Shown here: positions 56,922-64,000 of the stretch, one piece after another
Numbering within the stretch: position 1 is the stretch's first letter
How the letters are laid out: each line of letters opens with the position of its first letter
Assembly: GCA_037074705.1 (NCBI GenBank)
Contig: CM073591.1
Span: 34,204,587-34,268,586, forward strand
Direction: 5' to 3'
From: Zhengitettix transpicula
Lineage: Eukaryota; Arthropoda; Insecta; Orthoptera; Tetrigidae
Length of the DNA: 64,000 bases
Made by a program: the position numbers and the translations under genes
The notes under the pieces: generated by a model
Database searches by the model: none
Told to the model about the DNA's origin: nothing
What the model saw: only the letters and a program-made list of their open reading frames with translations

Positions 56922-57599
56922 TCGTATTACATTGATAGTAACCAGTCGCGTGGCTGGGATATATTTTCTCTTTGTCTTAACTCTTTAATATGCAATAAAG
57001 AAAAAAGTACGTTTTCTATAAACCTCGGAATTTTTCTAGAACTTATCTTTTTTAATTATTCCACTTATATTTTTTAACAAACTGAGTAAAACTATAAAAA
57101 AAGTCGTTATATTGCGCTAACGGTACTATGAAAAATATTTTGAGTCAGTCTGGGTAATAATCAAAAATCTTTAATTTTTATCAATTTATTTTCGAAGAAA
57201 TTATCGACTAAATGTTGCTAGTTTTGGAACATATCCATCTTGAAGTTTTTTAAAGAATTGAACTACATTTCGTCATATATAAATTTTTATATGTATTTTA
57301 TTACTAATCTTACAGTATTGGCACTTTGAATACATTCTCCATTATTAAAGTTAATGGAAGTAATCGGCTGGTAGAAATTTTCTTCGCGTATTGATAATTA
57401 GTCATATCTGTCATATTAACTTAAATGTAGAGAATCCCCTGTTTCCCATTTTCTTGCACACTTTCTCCAATCCTAAATTTAATTTTGAAACTCCGAGTAA
57501 GACATGTTCTAAACACTGTCATGTGGTGTTTCTAATTCATTTATTGCGAGCGATCTTTCTTCCTAAAATGTCACAACTGTTTCTCCATACACACTGTAG
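56922..57599. other. AT-rich sequence, nothing recognised
   Basis: No gene. The frame 57391-57897 (168 codons), the second longest in the window, starts here. It has no recognisable domain and runs from AT-rich into GC-richer sequence, which suggests chance or a spurious join. Confidence 0.4.
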
Positions 57600-57860
57600 T
57601 GAGGACAACGTGTACGTGTTTTATGGTGAGGCGAGGTCGATACCGAGCGTCCACAGCGACTGTCAGTTAAAATTTGTCTGTGCTTTTAAATTTATGACGT
57701 CCGCTCCAGCTGCAGCTGACAGTTTGCAGCTTTCACGTAGTCTGTGTTTTCAGGAATATTCCCCAGGTGACATATTGACAATAGTTGTCGTTCTTCACCC
57801 ATCGGGATCCAACCAGGAACGGTTAAAGGCAAACGATACTAATTACTGTTTGACGGAAAT
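57600..57860. promoter_or_regulatory. Candidate regulatory island with tandem E-boxes
   Basis: Higher-complexity block with CCAGCTGCAGCTGACAG near 57705 (two overlapping-spaced CAGCTG), TTTATGACGTCC near 57691 (CRE-like) and CCCCAGGTGACA near 57759. It falls within the 57391-57897 frame, whose protein shows no motif. Regulatory status is inference. Confidence 0.25.
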
Positions 57861-57910
57861 CCCTATCTACTCATACAGAAACGTCTGTGTACATTGAGTG
57901 AGTTTTTGAT

Positions 57911-58422
57911 TTTTTTAGGGCAAAAGACTACTTGACGGTAATCCACGTTGGGCAACTCTCCTTTAATAGCATAGGAAGGGATTTGAAAGGGGGGATGTGG
58001 AAGGGTAGAGGAAGGTAGCCAAGGGTTAACCAGGCCCCAGGGCTATATTTTAAGGATCCTACCCGGCATTCGCCTAAAGAAATGCAGGGAAAACCCTAGG
58101 AAAACCTGCATCGGATAGGTCGGGCATTGGGTACTTGTCCCACGCCGTTCCGATAGCGGGAGAGGAGTTTGCTGTGGGGACGCAACATTCCCTTCTCCGT
58201 GCCTCAACCAGTTTAGGAGGCAGCTGGCCGACTATTCCAATGGGAATAGCGGACAACTCTTACCGTATGCCCAAGGTCTGTGACCCCGGAACATACACCT
58301 CTCAGAACAGGCCGAGGTGCCTCGGCTTGTGGGAACCTTAGTTCAAAAACGGAGAGGAAAAGGCATCCCCAAAGGTAGCCTCTTCGTATCTCTCCGACAA
58401 GGTGCCTACTCGAGAGAGTTTT
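57911..58422 (-). repeat. Family A repeat, copy A10
   Basis: Minus-strand copy, well preserved, from the T-run (A-tail) at 57910 through all family blocks to GAGAGATACGAAG and a remnant of the 5' palindrome (ACTCGAGAGAGT). The frames 58074-58256 (minus), 58135-58341 and 58317-58523 (plus) are shadows seen in most copies. Confidence 0.85.
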
Positions 58423-58667
58423 TGAACAAAAACAAGGTATTAGAACGTCCGCTATTTTTTATAAAGTCTGCGAGAATTTTGAAATTGCATAACTTTTTTA
58501 CCTTATATATAACGAGGATATAAAGTCACATCGCAATCGGTTCAACCAAATGCGGAAAAGCCTGAAATACCAACAAGAGCTCAGGACCGGGATACGCTGA
58601 TATGTAAAACATAAATTTATATTACAAATTGCATGATTCTGAGCATTGAAAATTTTTTATGTTACAT
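58423..58667. other. AT-rich spacer, nothing recognised
   Basis: Spacer between two minus-strand family A copies. Confidence 0.5.
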
Positions 58668-59115
58668 GCTACATGTTGACAGTTCTCCTTTAATAACATA
58701 GGAATGGATTAAGAGCAAGGCAACAAATGGTTAACTACGGCTCCAAACTAAATATTAAGGGTCCCATTTGTCTATCGCATAAATGTTATGCAGGGGAAAT
58801 CCTAGAAATCCTGCATCAGGTAGTTTGGGCCCTTGATACTTCTCTCACGTCTTTCCCATAACTGGAGTGGGGTTTGCTGTGAGAACGCATAATTTAATTC
58901 TCCATGCTTCAACCAATTCAGGGGGCAGCTGGCCGACTGTTCCAATTGAAATAGAGGACAGTTCTTATCTCATGTCCAAGGTCTGTGATCGCAGAGTACA
59001 TACATCTGAAAACCGACAGACGTATCTCGGCGTGTGGGAACATCACTTTAAAAGCAGACAGAGAAGAATTAAAATATCGCCGCAGGTAGTCCTCTTCTAC
59101 TTTCCTTGGAGGTTC
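58668..59115 (-). repeat. Family A repeat, copy A11, diverged
   Basis: Minus strand. CTCCTTTAATAACATAGGAA, AATGGTTAACTACGGC, ATCCTAGAAATCCTGCATCA, GGTTTGCTGTGAGAACGC, GGCAGCTGGCCGACTGTTCC and CAAGGTCTGTGATCGC follow the family order with many substitutions. Older than A10. The frame 58867-59148 is a shadow. Confidence 0.75.
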
Positions 59116-59449
59116 CAGTGTGGAATCATTGTACAGTCAGACAAATAATTATCCTTTTAAGTATTGTATAATGTTCTGCGATAAAATGGGCGATGTTAGA
59201 CCAAAAATAAGTTGAATATTTCATAAGGAGTCTGCAGATATTACATTTTGTCTGTAGCGATCAAGATCTGATCGTAACGCCTTCTAATTATTATTGCTTC
59301 GTCTCTTCATAAACACATTTTTTGTTTCGTAACACACACGTGTAATAAATTCTGCATTTCTCAATTTCTATGCATATAAAAATTTTCGATGCTGATATTT
59401 TTCAGCTTAAGAGGGCATAATTTAAATTGTTAATGATTGAGGGTGTTTC
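59116..59449. other. AT-rich sequence, nothing recognised
   Basis: No gene or repeat recognised. Confidence 0.5.
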
Positions 59450-59770
59450 TCTTTGCAGATGTCATTCGGATACTTTCCCTTCGATATTTCTATTTTTCGG
59501 CTTAGCTCCCCCTGGTGGCTGGTGTTAAGGGGTGCCTGGGGTTCGGCGCAGCTGGGGGGATGGACCCCCGCCTAAGGAACCCCCCTCTGATCTGACCGGC
59601 CTGGCCTGTCCGCACCTGTCACGCCCCCAAGCCACACCACACATGTGCGCCTCGTCTCGCGTCTCTCATTACTGTCACTCAACACATCGGCCTTCTAATC
59701 ATCTCCACACACTCACACTACGGCCTCGACGAGAAAATACCAACTCGAGTCGGACTTTCAATCAAAATGG
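59450..59770. promoter_or_regulatory. GC-rich block with CTCF-like site
   Basis: A GC-rich block in AT-rich flanks. GCTCCCCCTGGTGG at 59505-59518 differs from the reverse CTCF core at one of fourteen positions. The neighbourhood has TTTCTCTTTGCAG at 59447-59459, a plausible 3' splice site followed by ATG, but the frame it opens stops after about 38 codons. The longer frame 59532-59978 shows no domain. Insulator or promoter function is inferred. Confidence 0.3.
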
Positions 59771-60362
59771 GATTAGTCATGTTGGGTTCCTCCAATCGGA
59801 CAAACAGTTTAACTGTTGTGTATATCACAACGTGGGCATAAAAATTTTTAATGTTACGCATTACTTATTATTTCCAATTAAATTAATCACTAATAATCGA
59901 AATTTAAGAAAACATTGTTTCTTTACTGTTATGAAAAATCGACATTTAACGGTACGAAGATACAATATTACTTCTTAATTAATCATAAAATTTTTAGCGA
60001 TATAATAAAAAACATCTAACAGAAGAGTTAAATAAGGAATGAAAGATTATGAATTTGGATTTAATTATTATGCAGAAAAATTGTTAAATAAGAAGCGGAG
60101 AAAATAGAATGATTAACATTACTTAAGCTATAATAACAATTTGATGCGTGTAAATTGTAAGTATAATATTCTTAATTCGATATACAAAGACATTTGAATA
60201 TGTAAATTGCATTTGTATAGAAAAGTAGTGAGAAGGATCTGAAATTATAAATTCTGTATTGCGGGACTGTATACATCAAGTGACACGTATTTCATATAGG
60301 GAAGGGGGAATTTTGGAAAATATAAACTACACTCAAATATCCACTACGTTTCTAAAAGTAAT
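59771..60362. other. AT-rich sequence, nothing recognised
   Basis: No gene or repeat recognised. Confidence 0.5.
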
Positions 60363-60388
60363 GGAATTAAATAAAGACGTATATATGT

Positions 60389-60391
<3 letters not shown>

Positions 60392-60436
<45 letters not shown>
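60392..60436. repeat. TA microsatellite
   Basis: About 22 TA units, embedded in the left copy of a local duplication and splitting two occurrences of TAAAGACGTATATATG. Confidence 0.95.
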
Positions 60437-60439
<3 letters not shown>

Positions 60440-60512
60440 ACGTATATATGAATGATCACAAAATACGAAAGAGCAACGTCATGCGGGTATGTATAAATTA
60501 ACGTGTGTTCAA
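60435..60512 (+). repeat. Local direct duplication, left copy
   Basis: Starts TAAAGACGTATATATGAATG and continues through ACGAAAGAGCAA to AACGTGTGTTCA. It matches 60992-61078 almost exactly apart from a 10-base gap and one substitution. Confidence 0.85.
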
Positions 60513-60991
60513 GACAAAACAAAAAAATTAAATTTTGGTAAATAACGTTGCCAAGATTTAAAACATACTATGTATGTTGCTCTTGTTGCTTATCAGTTAT
60601 TCTTAGAAATACTGTGGCCGAAGTGTTTGCAGGTGGTTGCTTTGCATTGCATTCCATTTTTAGTTGGCTAAATTATAGAAAATAATGCACTGTAAGGTAC
60701 CGTGAAGAGAAACGCTTAATGATTCAAATACAGTAAATTTTTAGCCGCAGTTAATTCTGAAATTGAATGAATGAGGGTGCATAATCGAATCAAACTAATC
60801 GTTTACATGTTAGAATCCGCTTTCTCTGTTCTCCTTAAATTATTTAGGTATGCATTAGGATAGGTTCAGGGAATACGTATTGTTGTTTTATACAATTCTA
60901 TTAAATGATATTTTTTTTTCTTTGTAACGATATATATTAGTAAATATAACTCTAACTAGTCCAGCATTGACCTGTATATATGTGAATTAAA
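60513..60991. other. Spacer between the two duplicated copies
   Basis: About 480 bp of AT-rich sequence, nothing recognised. Confidence 0.5.
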
Positions 60992-61078
60992 TAAAGACGT
61001 ATATATGAATGATCACAAAATACGAAAGAGCAATTATAAACGACGTCATGCGGGTATGTATAATTTAACGTGTGTTCA
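60992..61078 (+). repeat. Local direct duplication, right copy
   Basis: Second copy, with ten extra bases (TTATAAACGA) after GAGCAA. The two may be a small dispersed repeat or a slipped duplication. Confidence 0.85.
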
Positions 61079-61477
61079 GAAAATATACTGTCTCACAACC
61101 CCTGTTGATTGTACAAACATTAGAATCTACATGAAAATATGGAAACGATTCTCCGTTCTGTATATAAATAACCATACCATCTGACTCTCAGAATGTTCCA
61201 AATATGAACAGAGACACATTAAGACTTCATATCAGTCACTTTAATACACATATTTTCATGAATGAATAATTTTTAACTAGTATATTTGCCTTTCCTTAAA
61301 TAGTTGATTCTTAAACGACGTCGAAGATAATTTGACAAAACTATATTTTCTTTCAATAATTTATTATATAAATCATTATCTTTTATTGTAGACACGTTAA
61401 AAAAATTAGAGTACGAAAGAAAATCTTTCAAACGAAGGTCAGCATTGAAGGCTATGAAACTGAATTAAATGAAGAAC
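61079..61477. other. AT-rich sequence, nothing recognised
   Basis: No gene or repeat recognised. Confidence 0.5.
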
Positions 61478-61612
61478 GAGTGTTGTCAACTGACCAGTGC
61501 AATTGTGTTTCTCTAGGCTCTTCTTAACACCAGACGAATGGAACACAAGGTTCCCCGAAACGTTGTGTGGTATTTATATTACCTTTTTGTCTGAATTGGC
61601 TATCTTTCGTAT
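61478..61612 (+). repeat. PLE-end repeat (family B), solo copy
   Basis: GTTGTCAACTGACCAGTGCA, CTCTAGGCTCTTCTTAACAC, CAGACGA, then a perfect five-pair hairpin GGAAC (61540-61544)/GTTCC (61550-61554), GAAACGTTGTGTGGTATTTA and TTTTGTCTGAATTGGCTATC. This copy has the longest intact stem of the family. Confidence 0.7.
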
Positions 61613-63835
61613 TTATATAAAATGATTATTGGTACAAAAAAACAACAGATGATTTGGAAGGATAACTGTTATGTTGTGCTTAATTTTAGACGTCCAGAAC
61701 TTTCACGTTACAACCGCGATCTGTTCCCGTAAAAACAGTTGGAAGTTAAATATGGAGACAAAGAGAATAGAATTTTCCATGCAGCTTCGAAGGAACTGAA
61801 TTTAAATTATATTCTCGGTAAATTAGACTGTTGCGTTCCAGGGAAAAGACTCATCCGTCTATAAAAGAGCTTCATATAGACGGAATACGAGGTATTTTCA
61901 TAGTCATTATAAAGTATATATTATTCAAAGCCTACTGTAAGAATATTTGGAACAATATAGAAACTCATATTTTTTAAAGCAGTAGGTGCTTTTAGCACTC
62001 AAATAATTCTCATAACCAGTTATTATAATGTGTAGACAACTTAATTAGAATTTCTAAAGCACCTATACACCCATAAATGTTATCTAATAGAGTGAATTTT
62101 GGGACCCTCTTAGCGGCATCATTGACTACGCGGTTCACTTAGAAGCATATATACTTGTAAAAGTATATGTATGGAGGTATCTTTAGGCTCGGTGGGGAGA
62201 TGTAGAAGAGGGAGCAAGGGTGTAAGGGGGATTGCCACTCTAAATTGAATAGGGTAGACATGGAGGATTCAATATAACTGCAGAATGTTTTCAGTGAGGG
62301 GTGCACAGACAATCTAGCAGAGGAACGAAAAAAAAAGGACGAATATTTACAAAGCATGGAATTTAAATTCATATATTACAGGTATTTGTTTACGTATAAC
62401 GTATAATTATCAAATGGTATCAAAGATCAAGACAAAAATTCAGTACTTGAGAATATTGAACTCGTTTTTACTCATATTATGATTTTCATCAAGGTAATGA
62501 TAATTTTTAGGCATTTTAACTTCCCTACTGTACATCCCTAACTTTTACACATCGAATAATTTAAAATACTCTGATTTGTACTGTTATACATCCAATTTTT
62601 ATAAAAGGAAATATTTTAAATAAGTAACACATCTGAACATAAACTTAATTTTTTCCACTTTGATATTCAATATCCTCCAATATCGGGGTTAGGAAAACAA
62701 CCTTATATATATATTGTAATGCCAATTAATTAGGCCATTAATTGTTTGGACATAAAATTTGAATTGTTTGAGAAATCCATTATAGCGGTGTGATCGAACA
62801 AAGCGACAATGGAAAAGCAAACTCACTTGCTTTGTCGAAAAATCAAAAATGGCGTATGTGCACTAAAACTCGGGAGAACTAGGAGGCAGTTTGCGGAAAA
62901 ACATTGTGAGGAGCATAACAAGTAATATAACTGTTAGTTGGCGGAGAAAGATTGTTAGGAGCTGATGGTGGAAGAACATCGTGAGGAGCAGAACAAGTTA
63001 TATAATTTGAGCAGAGACTAGACATCGTCACTGTATAACTACTTAAAGTTGTAAATTAATACGAAGAAAACATTCACGCCGCAAGTATTGCATAGTAAAT
63101 AATTGAAAAGTAGGAGCAGTTTAAGTCTACAGCCAGGAGCTAAAGAAAAGTTAGTTCGCTTCAAAAGAATAAACAGTTAAAATAAATCGTCAAGGAGATA
63201 CGTTTCAGTTTACGTCAAATACAGTAAAAGAATCATAGGGTTCCGGTAAGGCAAGCAGACATCAGATAGCTGACATTCAGGAGGATCATCCGAGTTCCTG
63301 TGAGCCTATCAAATTTGACTTCAATAGTGTAAAATCTGTGAGTCGATGTTGAGAATCAGTGTATAATTTTGCAATATTGTACTTCCGAAACCAAAAAGAA
63401 TGCTGGTACTACCAGCTGGACAGTATGTAAGTAACAAAACCAAACTAATGATTAATTGTAAACGTAATTAAAGGATAGTCAGATTTCGTTCTCTTTTAAT
63501 TGTCAATCAAAGTTAATTTATTTTCTTTTTAATTTCTTTCTATCGACATATTGTTTAAATGAATGTAAACTGTTCGTCAATAAGATTTTAAAAGCAATTT
63601 GTTGTGTCCATTATCAAACCCAGTCAAGGACCTGAGAGAATGAGATCTCAAATTTTGTGTTTGAAATCATCTTTTGATGCCACAAAATAAATAAATCTTT
63701 TGTTTGTTAATTTCGATCTTTTCATTTAATAAAAAGCCATCCATTTGATTATTACATTTTGGTAATTCTTAAAATTCTTTAAATTAAAAGTAAAATTAAA
63801 CGACCCATTATTGTCGATTATTACAATATATACGT
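61613..63835. other. AT-rich sequence, nothing recognised
   Basis: No gene. The minus frame 62139-62372 and the region 62780-63020 (with an imperfectly repeated GAGGAGCA/AGAACA... segment around 62910 and 62975) show no known feature. Confidence 0.45.
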
Positions 63836-64000
63836 AGATGGATTTATTTACAGTCGCATCAACTGCTCTGGTTATTAGCGACTCAGTATGGGAATTCATT
63901 TTTTCAAGTCGGGTTTCTCTCACCCACACAATCATCCATTCCCTCGCCGGGATTCGAACTCGGGACCTCTTTAATGTGTGGCAGTCACTCTGACCCCTAC
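63836..64000 (-). mobile_element. tRNA-derived SINE, cut by window end
   Basis: Minus strand, read from the window end: GTAGGGGTCAGAGTGACTGC (A-box region), then GAGTTCGAATCCCGGCGAGG (B-box core complement at 63950-63960), then a body with GAGTCGCTAATAACC and GCGACTGTAAATAAATCC. Layout and body relate it to the fragment at 39290. The 5' end of the element lies outside the window. The frame 63726-63935 is a shadow. Confidence 0.65.

Noticed and set aside
57391..57897. 168-codon plus-strand open frame
   Set aside because: No recognisable domain, spans a composition boundary, and its right half lies over a block better explained as noncoding. Chance remains most likely.
59447..59575. Exon after the TTTCTCTTTGCAG acceptor
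   Set aside because: The ATG frame stops after about 38 codons and no donor of good quality was seen.
59532..59978. 148-codon plus-strand open frame
   Set aside because: The proline/serine-rich start follows GC composition, the rest is AT-rich chance sequence, and no motif was found.

Overview
The window reads as intergenic or intronic DNA of an insect. It is AT-rich, full of short decayed open frames, and crowded with 5'-truncated or non-autonomous transposable elements of metazoan type: Penelope-like, Jockey, Tc1, Helitron and tRNA-derived SINEs. A cockroach, termite or other polyneopteran is my guess from the repeat style, not something the sequence proves. I found no intact cellular protein-coding gene and no convincing rRNA or functional tRNA gene. 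Most open frames of 60-170 codons look like chance frames or fall inside repeats.

Layout. 1-3.0 kb: a repeat of family A, then unassigned sequence. 2.5-4.0 kb: the 3' part of a Penelope-like element (PLE) on the minus strand, split by a 5'-truncated Jockey-type LINE on the plus strand. 5.4-7.6 kb: three copies of PLE-derived terminal sequence, one of them a 740-bp inverted-repeat element that keeps a GIY-YIG endonuclease remnant. 8.9-9.6 kb: two adjacent family A copies. 10.8-11.75 kb: a decayed Tc1 transposon with recognisable ends. 14.3-19.0 kb: three copies of a Helitron-like element; a fourth lies at 51.1-51.7 kb. 20-23 kb: a long palindrome, a tRNA-like sequence and a nearly perfect 65-bp inverted repeat. 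26.8-27.4 kb: a tRNA-derived SINE inside a family A copy. 29-41 kb: more PLE-derived inverted repeats and scattered CGAAACGT hairpin sequences. 42.2-42.9 kb: a LINE reverse-transcriptase relic. 44-59 kb: eight more family A copies, a 60-bp minisatellite and a pair of widely spaced inverted repeats. 60-64 kb: a TA-rich local duplication, another PLE end and a SINE running off the window.

Between the repeats lie islands of higher complexity and GC that do not look like decayed transposons. They sit near 4.7, 13.3-14.0, 19.6, 23.3, 28.1, 31.2, 36.8, 39.7, 43.8, 49.7, 52.5, 55.3, 57.7 and 59.6 kb. Several carry homeodomain cores (TAATTA, CCATTA), E-boxes, an octamer, an RFX X-box or CTCF-like sites. 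I infer that the window could be a gene desert with regulatory islands next to a developmental gene. This needs cross-species alignment.

The most unusual biology is in the PLE-derived repeats. Their ends carry a conserved CTGANGA...GAAAC string bracketing a hairpin whose stem changes sequence between copies while staying paired. This resembles the hammerhead ribozyme motifs known from Penelope-like elements, but I could not fold a complete ribozyme by eye.
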